From assembly GCA_033439685.1 (NCBI GenBank), contig JAUEDM010000002.1, positions 3,596,001-3,660,000 on the forward strand: a stretch of DNA of 64,000 nucleotides, written 5' to 3'. Below the pieces are notes generated by a model. It worked only from the letters and a program-made list of their open reading frames with translations, made no database searches and had not been told where the DNA came from. Shown here piece by piece: positions 12,914 to 23,916 of this stretch. Position 1 is the first letter of the stretch; the number at the start of each line of letters is the position of its first letter. Position numbers and translations under genes: made by a program. This DNA comes from Apodospora peruviana. Taxonomy: Eukaryota > Ascomycota > Sordariomycetes > Sordariales > Lasiosphaeriaceae.

Positions 12914-13908
12914 ATGTCAACCAGTAATCCAGACAACGAGATGATGCTGGCCCGAAAGATCAAGGCAAGCAAATGACATCATCACCCATCTAACAGAACC
13001 TAACCTTTATTAGCTGTCCAACGGGATGAGCATGCCCCAGATTCAGCTCGGGCTCTACATGATGTCCGGTAGCGAAGCCGCCCGCAGCGTGCGCTGGGCC
13101 TTACAGGCTGGCTACCGCGGCTTCGACGGCGCGCAGTGGTATTGCAACGAACGCGAGGCCGGCAAGGCCATCCGCGATTTTCTGGCTGACACCAGCCTGA
13201 ATACTGCCGGCCTGAAGCGCGAAGACGTCCACTTCACCAGCAAGCTGCGCGACAACAGCACCTCGTACGACGCCGTGCGCAAGTCCATCCGCAAGTCGGT
13301 CGACGCCTGCGGCTTGGGGTATATCGACCTGTTCCTGCTGCACAGTCCGTACGGCGGCCGCGAGGCGCGGCTGACGAGCTGGCGTGCGGTCGAGGACGCT
13401 GTCCAGGAGGGAGAGGTCAGGATGGCCGGAGTCAGCAACTACGGTGTGCGCCACATCGAGGAGCTGATGGAGTCAGCCCCCCGCGTGGCTCCGGTGGCGA
13501 ATCAGATCGAGGTGCATCCGTTCAATACGCAGACGGCGATCAGGGAGGCGTGCGATAAGCATGGGATCGTCGTCGAGGCATATGCGCCGCTGGCCAGGGG
13601 GATGCGGTTCAGACACCCTGCGATCGTGAGGCTGGCGAAGAAGTATGGGTGCACGCCCGCGCAGCTGATGGTTCGGTGGTCTTTCCAGCACGAGTTTGTG
13701 ACGCTGCCTAAGAGCGCGAAGCAAGACAGGCTGGTTGCCAATGCGAATGTCGGTGGGTTTGAGATTTCGGAGGGGGATATGCGGGAGATGGATGGTCTTG
13801 ACGAGGGGCTTGTTACGGATTGGTGAGTCACAGTGTTCTCTGTCGGGTTATTGAAGTTGAGACTAACTAACCTTGATTAATTCCAGGGATCCGACCGATG
13901 CCCCTTGA
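12914..13908 (+). CDS. aldo/keto reductase
   Basis: This is an NADPH-dependent aldo/keto reductase of about 293 residues that reduces carbonyls to alcohols; the substrate is unknown. Exons are 12914-12964, 13014-13822 and 13887-13908. Exon 1 encodes MSTSNPDNEMMLARKIK and joins exon 2 as KIKLSNGMSMPQIQLG, the normal first beta-strands of the fold. Intron 1 begins with GC (AAG|GCAAGC) and ends TTATTAG, so it is a GC-AG intron. FDGAQWYCNE carries the Asp and Tyr of the catalytic tetrad (Asp and Tyr normally lie in DxAxxY), HFTSKL the Lys, and LLHSPYG the His. PKSAKQDRLVANA is the cofactor-phosphate segment. Starting at the in-frame ATG at 13026 would drop the first strand. Confidence 0.88.
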
Positions 13909-14641
13909 ACTTCTTGAAGATGACACCAAAATCATCGTGGTGGTGTCGTTGAACTTGAAGTACCAGGCGGTGATTTAGTGTCTGGATCACTATATGAGGA
14001 CATACTCCCAGGGACAGCTGGAAAATTTTGAGTAATCATTCGGGTTTGGCCATCTTGCTATGAGGTAGGTAAGCACTACTTATCATCTGGCGATATGAGA
14101 TATTGAGACAATTATCACCACCGCTTCTCGTAGCTTTGTCAACCGAGCTCTTCTTACCTCATCATTACCAAGCATGGTGATCTTACCTTCAATGTACTAT
14201 CGGATCCTTCAGCCGAGAACAGTACAAAACCTTATCAGACTTCGACGTTGAAAGTCATGTTCCCTCCAGGCTTTGCCTTAGTAGCCATGGTAATGCCCAA
14301 ACTGCCTACGGTACTCAATGCAACCCCCGTATGAAAGACCTCCTGCCCCTTTCGGCGTAGCTCCCTCTGGCCATCCAAGTCGTGATGCGTGTGCTACAAA
14401 AGGTGCGATCTGACTACATGACTCACGTCAGCTCTCAACGCAGTGTTGTTCTTAATTTATTTCACAGTGCTCAAATACTCTCACTCCCCTCACATTATAA
14501 TTCGAGACTTTGTCGTTTCATCTCTTGGGGGACTGGGTATCAATTAGAAAAAGAGAGGCCAAGCTCCAACAAGGCAAGTTATCAACCCAACAACTTCAAG
14601 GCCTGTATCCCATCTACCTCATCGTCAAGTGCCCAGAAAAT
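13909..14641. other. intergenic, no gene seen
   Basis: This is the spacer between the aldo/keto reductase and the GNAT gene, both on the plus strand. The last ~150 bp read open upstream of the GNAT start but show no conserved residues, so they are treated as leader. Confidence 0.5.
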
Positions 14642-15424
14642 ATGGCTATCACCCTCCGCGAAGCATCCGAGGAAGACCTCCCCGCTGTAGGCCGAATCAG
14701 CGCCGGCGTCCTCCCTCTCAGCTCCTCTATTTTGTTTCCTGCCGTCCCAGGAGGCGCCACAGCTGAGCAACGCCTAGCCGACGAGGCGCAATGGCGAGCG
14801 GAACGGACCGGACAGAAGATGAGGCAGGGAAATCCAATGTTTGTCGCCATCGATTCTGACGATCCCTCGGAAAATGTCCTAGGCTTTGCGCTGTGGGAGA
14901 AACCAAAGCCGGGCGGCGAAGGGGCGTCGGCTGAGTACTATAACCCCCCTAAGCTTGCGCACCCTCCCTCGCTAGACGTAAAAGCTTTTGAGGGCATGGT
15001 AGAGACGATTGTGGCCAAGGAGAAGGAGACCATGGGTAAAGCTGGGTTGGTCATTGAGGATCTTTGGTGTACGTTTGCTGTTCTTTCGTTCTCTTTATCT
15101 TAGTGGGAATGCGTGTTTTTTTTCTTTTTGGGATACTTCAGTTATAAGAAAACATAAGCTGACGAACGTTCAATATATCACTCATCAGCTTTGCAGGCGT
15201 TAGCTGTCGACCCGGGTTCGCGACGACGGGGGATCGGCAAGCTGCTGCTGCAATGGGGGATGGAAGCGGTCGCTGCCGAGGGAAAGGTGTGTTATCTGAG
15301 CGCCACGCCCGAAGGAAAGCTGTTGTATCAGTCCCAGGGGTGGCAGCTTCTCCACGAGTTCGACTGGGCTTTTGAGAGGTGTTCTATAATGGTGTATAAT
15401 TACAATGATACGGCTCAGCGGTGA
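14642..15424 (+). CDS. GNAT-family N-acetyltransferase
   Basis: This is a GCN5-related acetyltransferase of about 220 residues, expected to transfer acetyl from acetyl-CoA to an unknown amine. Exons are 14642-15068 and 15189-15424, with a 120-nt GT-AG intron. The N-terminus ITLREASEEDLPAV is a typical GNAT first strand. The exon junction restores LQALAVDPGSRRRGIGKLLL, the acetyl-CoA pyrophosphate-binding motif (RRxGIG). YLSATPEGKLLYQSQGW is the conserved C-terminal motif. The alternative acceptor 8 nt downstream gives an immediate stop, which fixes the acceptor at 15188. An upstream in-frame extension exists but the ATG at 14642 fits the family start. Confidence 0.88.
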
Positions 15425-15720
15425 ATAATCAGTCGGGCTGATCAAGGTATCCTGCTAAACAAGTTTTATAACCGCTGCTTGTCTTATCGAACATACTATA
15501 AAACATGAAACTACCTACCTACATGTATCTTACAATCAGACCGCTAAAAACTTAAGAAGGGGGTTTAGTACTTACCATGTCACTGGTAAAGGCAGGAATG
15601 GATTCAAACAGGCTCGAATGACCTTAAAGAAGAAATATCGAGGATAAGTAAAGCCTTGTGAAAAGATGAAACCAAAACAAGGGAAGCAAAAAGTGAAGTG
15701 AGAAACAAAAGAATATTCAA

Positions 15721-15791
15721 TGCGTCAGCCGCGAATCGAACGCGGGGCCCATCGATGGCAACGATGGATTTTACCACTAAACCACTGACGC
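15721..15791 (-). tRNA. tRNA-Gly (GCC)
   Basis: On the minus strand this 71-nt segment folds as a cloverleaf. A 7-bp acceptor stem GCGTCAG/CTGACGC is followed by a D arm with GGTTTAGTGGTAAAA, an anticodon stem CATCG/CGATG enclosing TTGCCAT (anticodon GCC), and a T arm with GTTCGATTC. The discriminator base is A. There is no intron. It lies alone between the GNAT and bZIP genes. Confidence 0.97.
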
Positions 15792-16039
15792 TTTGGTCGG
15801 AAACTGGTGCTTTAATCATGTGTTTCTTAAATGCTTTTGTATTCCACAGGTATATAGATAAAGAAGCCTGGAGCCGGAAACTCCACTTATTTGCATATCA
15901 GACTGGGGTACAGAAGACTTCCTGTTCCCTACCAACTACTGAACGTCGATGTTTCTCGCGAACTTGAGAAGTGTAGAAGTCTATATCTATGCTTCTAGTC
16001 TATACCCCTTTCAACCTCGTATCCATGATAATGGAAGTA

Positions 16040-16636
16040 TCAAAACGGCATCCCTTGCAGCGGATAGTTCCCCATCATCATCTCGTTCGAGTCAGCCAGC
16101 ACCGCTTGCCCCATCCCAATGTCCCGCATCCAGTCATCCACCCACCCGCAGACCATGTCCACCCTCCAGCGCGGGCTGTTACCAAAGCACACTCCGCCCT
16201 CGGCCAGCCTCTTGACAAGTCTCCCGAGCATGGCGACTCTCGCCGGCTCGCCGCCCTGTCCAGCCAACGCCTCGGCCCACGGTGTCCATCCAATGCCCGG
16301 TAACGCGGCCCCCAACCGCGTCCGCACGTACGCTTCCACTTCCAGAGGTGTCATCCACAGCCTCAGGTCTCCTGATGGCCATGTACTGCTATCATCAATG
16401 CTAAACATCTCCCTCACAATCTCGGTAAACAGACGGGTCGGGATGTCTGGGTCGCGCCCCGGGTGGTCGCCCGATATGTACCCCTGCTTCCGCCAGGTGA
16501 ATCGCGCGTGGATGATGTCGTAAATGGTCTGAGCGGATGCAACGCTCATAGTCTGCCCAAAGAGCCGCCGGAGGAGCTGCTGCTGCTGCAGCCTCTTTCC
16601 GGTATCAATGCTCTCATTACCGTCACCACCACCACC

Positions 16637-16679
<43 letters not shown>

Positions 16680-17692
16680 GACGACAATGTAGAAGAAGAA
16701 CAGTATCCCTGAGATTGGATGAGATTATGGCCATGATTATAAGGAATCTGCAACTGCGCCATCTTTTCCTGTTCCTCGGGTTCTTCCCAGACGGATGGAG
16801 ACGACGCGGAACGCATGACTTCTCTCAAGACTGAAAACCCGTAGCCCATGCCGGCCCAGAATATCGCGCCCGCGAGCGTGTGCATGCTCTTGCCCAGGTA
16901 AGGGAGGATGTCGCGCGGCGGGTTGACGATGCGGATCACGCGGTCGGGCTCGAACCAGAGGCCGTATGTCAGCCGGGGCGAGAGGCGTCCGCCTGTTGCG
17001 TTGGTTGCGACTGAGACCTCCGGGTACGTGTACGCTTCCTCTTCGGTGGTGGTGAGGCTGGTATTGTCTATGGTGGAGGAAGAGGTGGTGTTAGAGTCGT
17101 CGGTGGCGAAAATACGGTCCAAGCTAACTTCCATTGGTGTTGGTGCTGTCGACGTGTTTGAATAAGCAGCCGTGAGCGGCATTGATGTTATAAATGACGT
17201 TGGGCCCGGGACGGTCTCAAGATTCAACACTGTGGCGGCAGTTGTTCCTGTCGTTGTGATTACGGGTGCCTCAATACTTTGTGCCCACAGCTCAAAGTCG
17301 GTCTCGGCATCGAAATAGTCGCTGCTGCTGTTGCTATCCATGTCGCCCCCGTGGCTAACGATGGCGGGTGCGTCGCTGGACGAGAGTGGCGGGAGGCTGG
17401 CGAGACTGCGTGCCTCTTCAATGGCCGCTTCCAGTACGAGCTGCTCGCGGCGGATGCCACCATGGGTGTCTGCACGGGCAAGGCTCGCCGCTGTTCGTGT
17501 GACGTTGTCGATAGCGCCCGTGAGAACCTCGTTCTTGTCCCTTAGCTCGCGGATCGTGTCGATCTGCCGTTGACGAAAGGCCCGTTGGGCTATACGGCCT
17601 CGCTCGCGTCGTTGCTGTTGAGAGTTAGCTACCTTGTGTTTTGTTCTACTGTGGTGATTGATATATCTTACCACTATTTCCGTGTTGTCCAT
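16040..17692 (-). CDS. bZIP transcription factor
   Basis: This is a nuclear DNA-binding regulator with a basic leucine zipper at its N-terminus. A 57-nt GT-AG intron (17671-17615, with a GCTAAC branch site) splits the start: exon 1 gives MDNTEIV and exon 2 begins QRRERGRIAQRAFRQRQ, the fungal AQxxFR-type basic region, followed by a short zipper (IRELRDKNEVL). Because 57 is a multiple of three and holds no stop, the unspliced reading stays open (550 versus 531 residues). Around residue 340 a Ser run and a Gly run are encoded by a pure trinucleotide repeat. The C-terminal half (MTPLEVEAYVRTRLG) resembles regions of other fungal bZIP regulators. Target genes are unknown. Confidence 0.85.
16624..16678. 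repeat. CAC/TAC trinucleotide repeat inside the bZIP gene
   Basis: A CAC run followed directly by a TAC run encodes, on the minus strand, consecutive Ser then Gly residues in the middle of the bZIP protein. The reading frame stays open on both sides. The tract is likely to vary in length. Confidence 0.9.
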
Positions 17693-20083
17693 CTTGGTAG
17701 TAGATATGTTCCTTTGTGATATTTACTCAGCCCCTGACACTAATCTGCACGCAAAGCGGAATCTTCTTTTTGAGGTCCAGTGACCAGTCTGTATATCGGG
17801 AGTAGAGGTGAAAATCGAAATCCTATGTTAATAGCACTGTTGGGCTTTGTGATCACTGCGACCATTCGCGGCTGGCTGGTTCAATGTTGTCAAGGGTGAT
17901 ATAACTCAGCACCGCTCATTCTCTGCAGTCAGCAGTGAGAAGCATCGAGATCTCGAATTATTCAGCGCCCGACCCTTCGTTAGCATTTCGGAGCTTGTGT
18001 TCAGTAATCACATGTTTTGCGCCAATAGTCTTTTATACTGAGCAATGCCAAGCCTAAGATGTAGTCTCATTAATAGGTCGGTATTAATAGGTACCCATTG
18101 GTCTAGGAAGCATAGCAGATCATTCCATTCTCTTGATATTTCTGTTAGCCGGCATTCATTGAAGAAAGGGTTTGGTTGCGACTCAAGACGGCGAGAACTT
18201 CAAGTGAACCGGAACCTCCGAGTGAGTCCAGGCCAAATTCAATTCGCTGGATTCGTTTCATAGCGGCCTTGACACACCGAGATTCCAAAGATAGACGGCG
18301 TAAGAAACATGGGCGAGAACGTTCATCTTAAACCCTGACAAGCTTCTCAAACAGCTGTCAAGATTATCATCCAGATTGAACATCTTAGCTAAGCGGATTC
18401 ACGGCCGGCTTCTTGGGTGGAACGTTGATCGTGTCTGGTCACACCGGTGGCGCTTCTGAAACGCCTACAACACACCTTCTGGAACAATGGATGGAGGGAC
18501 ACCTTCTACCGTAATAGGGTTTACCTGCTGTCGTCATCGACACAATTGAGATGCACAAGATTCTGTACAAAAAATACAGTCAGCGTTTGCGATATCTGCA
18601 AAATTCTCAAATTGACTGTTTGTTATGGAAGAATTGACATCTCAGATTCTCAGCCGCCAACAGTGAAGGTGGAGTGAGGTGCCAAACGTGGGAAGGAGTT
18701 CTAGGCTCCCGCTCCCCGCTGATGAACCCCGGGGAGTGGGTCTCCCGAGGCGATGCCGCCCCCACGCTGCCAGGCTGCCATGTGCCAACGGATGATGGAA
18801 TTGGGAGCATTTTCTGCAGCTTTCAACCTTCTTGTTTCTCAGCTCTCAAACTCTTCGCAAATCACCGCATCATAAGGGTGCTATTGTGCGCCTCATTTGA
18901 TCATCGCGCTCGACCCACGTGAAGGCAGAATTGACCTCCGAGCTGGGAGGTTGAGCGAGAAACAAGGAAAATCATGGCAACCATAAAGGGGAAAAGAACC
19001 AACAGGAAGTGGGAGAGAAACAACACGGCGACCAGATTGGCAGGTTGTCGCGATTCGTGCGCCGGAACACTCAGCATCCGATGGGAAACGTGACCGTGTT
19101 TGTGGCCCAAATTTCCGCCACGGGACAATCCGACAATTGGAGAGCGAAAGACATCCCCTTTGTCTACGAACCCTCATCAACACGCGCGCGCAGGGGCAAT
19201 GTTAGCCGGTGATAGACATGGCGCCGTGCAGAAGGAACAGGAAACATTCCTCTAATGACGCCGGCAAGGCGGCTTCCGCGCCTCTATCCGACTTGGATGC
19301 TGACTGGCCCGGTCTCGCGGGTCATTGGACCTTTTGGTCTGCATCCAACTCCTCGAGTCGGCACCGAACGGCAAAGACGTCGAGAAAACTCGCAATGGAA
19401 ACATCTGCTTCCGGCGGCGCGCTTGGCCGGCTGTCAGATTGGCCTATCTACTGCCTGGAACTGTGAGTCTGGCTCTACGGCTCAGGAGCCACTGGACGAC
19501 CGCTGTGTCAATCTGGGTCTTGGCGCTTTGTCTTGTCACCTTTCCCCGTGTTTTTTTTTTGCCCCTGTTCTACGGTGCTACGCTGCTTCAACAAACCCCC
19601 CCCCGGAGAGCTGGGGTTTGCGGCAGGGAAGCTGGCCTCGCATCGTTTGAATCCGAAACGAAAGACAGCCCGCTGAGGGCGTCGGCAAGCCTCAGTGCCG
19701 TTTCCTCACTTCTGATTCAGGCCCTTCCGGACGTCAACACAAGGTGTTACACATCCCGGACTCTGCCTGTCTGGCCGCAATCCCAGCGTCCGCCATCCCG
19801 GGGCATTGCGACGCCGCGTGGGTGAGCGATTCCCGTTGAGCCCCATGTCCACTCAACCTGCTCCTCCATCAAAAGCCTTTGGTGATCACCTCTCTTCTTC
19901 TCGACTTTTTTCTGTTATCTTCTCTCTTTTAGCTTATCTTATGTCTCACTTCTCTTCTTTCGTTCGCCACTCTCCTTGAACCATTACATTCTCGGCGTGG
20001 CGGTTGGTTGTTGGCAAGCGGATTCGATCGAGTCCGCTTCCCTTCCCTCCCCCTTCCCCCCTATTTCTACACCGGTGGTCGAC
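17693..20083. other. divergent intergenic region, no gene seen
   Basis: This 2.4-kb spacer lies between the bZIP gene (-) and the secreted-protein gene (+). The first ~950 bp are AT-richer; the part from about 18660 is GC-rich with several overlapping open frames that show no domain or splice support. The CT-rich tract at about 19870-19960 probably marks the leader of the downstream gene. Confidence 0.5.
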
Positions 20084-20188
20084 ATGACGTTCAGCATGTC
20101 GCGCGTCCCTTCCCTCATCTCTTCGCACCCCCGAGAGCGACACCTCCGCTGGGCATCGTCAAAAAGCAAGACCCACAGGTTCTTCAAG

Positions 20189-21236
20189 ATGCCCTTCCGG
20201 CACCCACTTTTCCACGTTCTCGCCATCATCTGCGTGGTCCTCTCCTCTGCCATTCTCAACCATGGCAAGTCGGCCAACGCGGTGCAAGGAGGTGCCGCCG
20301 TCTGTGTTACGTACGATCACCCGAACCCGCTGGCTGAAGTGTTTCCGAACAATGCCACGGGTGTTCTCAATGCGACACTGGCGATCATTCCTATCCCGTT
20401 GGACGTCGCTCGAGGCCTAATCCCCCCCCAGTACGGCATCCTCGAAAGTGCCTACCGAGCTCTGCTCCCCAACTTTCCCGAGGGCATGTATCCCGTCATG
20501 CTGCAAGCTGCACACGACCATGACATCCAGTTTCGTGCTTACGGCATTACTCTGGACGACTTCTCGGTATGTGCCCCGTCTTGGCGAGGCAGTATGAGCG
20601 CTAGGCTAACAACTGACACAGCGAGTTGGCTTTGAGTTTCCATTCCTGGATCTTCTGGGCGACGGCTACTCGTCTTTCCGCTGGGCACCCGAGCAACTGA
20701 TCACCGAGACCAACACCATCGCCGTCGAGGGGTCTCGGGCGTATGGCACCAAGGTGTCTCCAGCCGAGTACAAGCCCCTCTGCGAGCCATACATGGCACT
20801 TGCCAATGGTGCCACCTACTTCAAGGGCTCGAGCCTGACGACGTCCGAGTTTATTGAGCTGGAGATGAGGAGATTTTCGGGTGGTGCTGGCGTGCTCAGC
20901 AATCCGTACCCGCTGGAGCTGTTCAAAAACATCACGAACCAGCCAACATTTGCCAACGCCACCACCTGCGATAACATGATCCGCCTGTTTAACACGTCCA
21001 TGGCGATGGGCGAGCACGCCCCCGCCCCCGTGGTAGGAAGGATCAGGGCAAACGCATTCCCGTTCACCGGCCAGGAGGTGGAGTGGACCGACGTCTACGG
21101 GGTGCAGGTGGCGACGCCGTTTATCGAGAACAATTACCTGGATTGCCGAACGATGAAGGGATACGATGGGACCGGCGGGCCGGATGACGCCTTTATACAA
21201 CAACATACCACTACTTATAATGATAATGAGTTATGA
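20189..21236 (+). CDS. secreted protein, possible acetoacetate decarboxylase-like fold
   Basis: The function is not known. Exons are 20189-20566 and 20622-21236, with a 55-nt GT-AG intron, giving about 330 residues. From the ATG at 20189 there is a clear signal peptide (hydrophobic HVLAIICVVLSSAIL, cleavage near SANA), which is why I prefer it to the in-frame ATG at 20084 that would add 35 Arg/Ser-rich residues. The segment IPIPLDVARGLIPPQYGILE followed by LLPNFPEGMYPV is reminiscent of uncharacterised fungal proteins that I associate with the acetoacetate decarboxylase fold; this is weak. Several N-x-T/S sites fit a secreted glycoprotein. It is convergent with the endoglucanase gene. Confidence 0.7.
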
Positions 21237-21802
21237 AGGCGCCGGGAAGTGCGGAAAAGGGCGGTACGACTTGACAAATGGAGTTGAAAAGGAAAAACAT
21301 GATACCCAAGGATGAAATCGGCTCCGAAAGGAAGAAGCCATTTCAGCCAAAATACATTCTTGTACATATCTGTATTATTGAAGTGGTCGGTTGACTGCTC
21401 GCTGTCTATATCAAGAAGCAAATACGTACAAAAAAAATGAAGAAAAGATTTACAAGTACCTGCTGTCCCAAGCGATGTTTCTGCAAAAGTGTAAGCTGAA
21501 GCTCAAGCCAACCCGCTTTCAAACGAGCACGTGGTACATGTAAGGTAGCCGAGAGATGACAGCGAAGATATAATATTTCTCATGTGATAATTAGCTCAGG
21601 TAGTTACTGAGCGGGGCATACCTCTTTTACACATTTTATGGGATACCTGTATGGATTAAACTCCTTTCCTGCCACACCATGACCTGATTCTATTTAAACC
21701 CTCTGTCACCTTCGTAATTTCATTTTCAAACACTACAACGCCATTTGAATATTCTGTATAGAGGGCCTTTTACCACTGTTACCCCCTGCTCCTCCCTCAT
21801 TT
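21237..21802. other. convergent 3' spacer, no gene seen
   Basis: This AT-rich spacer lies between two genes that converge; it should hold both polyadenylation regions. No other feature was seen. Confidence 0.5.
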
Positions 21803-23125
21803 TCAAGCCCCCTTCGTACTCAACGTGCCACCATTGACACTCGCCAGACCAGACCACTGCAGCTTTGCCGGAACCTTTTTCTGGATGACCGGAAGCCAGA
21901 TGGTATCGTACAGGCTCGGCCCACCATCGGCCGCCTTGCTTCCCGGTTCGAGGCTTCCGAACTGTGCAGAGTCGGTGCAGCAGGGGCTATTTGGACCCCA
22001 GAACGGCCCTATTTGGAAAAGAAGGATTGTCAGCATATCTTGGTGAATTCTTTCATACGTCTGCAATTGAAAGACTGCAAAGGGACGGGAGAGAAACATA
22101 CCAGCAGCCCACGCAGTCCACCCGATATACTCCTCGTTCTGCGCCATGTAGTCCAACATCCCGTTCAGCATGGTCACGCAGGCAGTCGTATTGGACCCGC
22201 CAAACTCGGTGATGAACGCCTTGAGCTTGTGCTCCTTCAGCCAGGCGGTCACGCCAGCAAGGTTCGTCGCCGGGTCCTGCGTGCAGGCAAGATGGCCCCC
22301 GCTGAAATCCTGATCGAGATACTCATGAATATCGACAGCCGTATTGTTTAGCGGGTCGACGAGCTTGTGGATCCAGTTGCTGTTGGCATCGGCGCCGCCT
22401 TTCGTCCAGTAATGACCGCCCGACCAGCTGTTGCCGGGCGCGATGATCAGGTTCTTTGCGCCTGACCTTCGGATCGAGTCGATGGCGGCCTGCAGGTTGG
22501 AGACCAAAAGCGAGCTGGCTACGTCATGAGGTTCATTTTGGAGTCCGAATATTACCTTTTCGTTATCAGCAAAACGCTTGGCCAGCTCGCCCCAGAACGA
22601 CCCAAACTGAGCCGTCGTCGCGGCGGTAGGGTCTGAAGTGTTGCCGATCACGCTGCCGCTGAAGGGCTGCGAGGACGGATCGTTGTACCGCATGTAGTTG
22701 TGCGGGTCGAGGATGGCATCTACATAAAAAAGTCAGTAATCATCTAATTACCGAACAATTGGAAGAGAAAACGTACAAGCCCCCTTCTTCTTGGTGATAT
22801 ACTCAATCGACTCCTTGAAATACCCAAAGTGCGTCTCGTTGAACTTGGCACCGAGCCCGAACGACGGCGGACACATGCGTTCCAGCAAGAAGGCGACGCG
22901 GAACAGGTTGACCCTGTTCTGATCCACCATCACGTCGATCCCGCTGGTGCTGATGAAAGAGTAGTCGACCCCGAACCGGCCGGGCAGACCGGTCCCTTTT
23001 GCGGATGTCGCGCTCCAGACGCCAAACTCGCCGCTCGACTCGGCGACGCCGGCGTAGAAGATAGTGGCCGACGCGCTGGTGGCGAAGACGCATGCTGCCG
23101 CTATGGCAGACAGTGAGAGCTTCAT
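21803..23125 (-). CDS. endoglucanase, glycoside hydrolase family 5
   Basis: This is a secreted cellulase of family GH5 (subfamily 5-like) that cleaves internal beta-1,4-glucan bonds with retention. Exons are 23125-22777, 22719-22102 and 22008-21803, with GT-AG introns, giving about 390 residues. Residues 1-20 form a signal peptide ending SASA. Conserved sites are DPHNYMRYN after the first junction, QNEPHD with the acid/base Glu, VDIHEYLD, and TEFGGS with the nucleophile Glu. The C-terminal exon begins PFWGPNSPCC. There is no CBM1 cellulose-binding module or linker, so it is a single-domain enzyme. Confidence 0.93.
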
Positions 23126-23916
23126 CTTGACGATTACTGAACAGCTGTCGTTTTGGCATGGCATTCAGTGGACCCAAGATATCGAGGACATTCCTTAGGT
23201 ACTTATATCATGATCAATGTCTCGTGTCTGTTTGCCTCTGGCGTCTCCGATATTGCTCTCCGGAGCTCATCCCAGAGCAAGTAGAATAATTCGGTCGCGA
23301 GCATCCTAGGCTGCGAGATATTGCGCATCCCGCGAATCTGGGACTCTGCATTGGACCATCATCGGTTTGAGATCATCCCTTGCAGTACTAGTGTGTATTC
23401 CGGTGCTTGTACCCAATATCTCGAGATTGTACACGCATCTTCGACTGGTTCCGCTGTTGAATGATAATGGGAAGAAACCTCCGCGATTGACTTTTACCTC
23501 GGCGAAATTTGGGTCGGTTGCGGTTGCAAGCCAGAGGGCGGAGGAGGCACTTCCGGGAAAGTTTCAGGGGTAGGATTTGTTTATGTGAGTGGCGCGCGGG
23601 CTTAGACGACAACGGGACGGTCACTCAGCGAACACCCCGCCAGACGATGAGCCGCTGGACTGGATAATTGTTGACCGGGTATGCGCAAGCATGATGTCTC
23701 TGCTTGGTTATGGTTTCCAGTCGGAGCAGTAGGTGACAGTCGCTTGAGCAAACAGATCTTGGTTAAGGAAGTATAACAGCATAAACAAGGTCTTGGGTAT
23801 ATACCATCTATCTCCTACAAAGACATAAGCGTACAGCGTATCACTCACCATCGCATCATCCGCTTCCAGGATTCCAAAGCTTATTTCAACTCTTCAGCTG
23901 CTGCTCTGCTCATCCA
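23126..23916. other. intergenic, no gene seen
   Basis: This is the promoter side of the endoglucanase and the 3' flank of PGS1. No coding or RNA feature was recognised. Confidence 0.5.
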
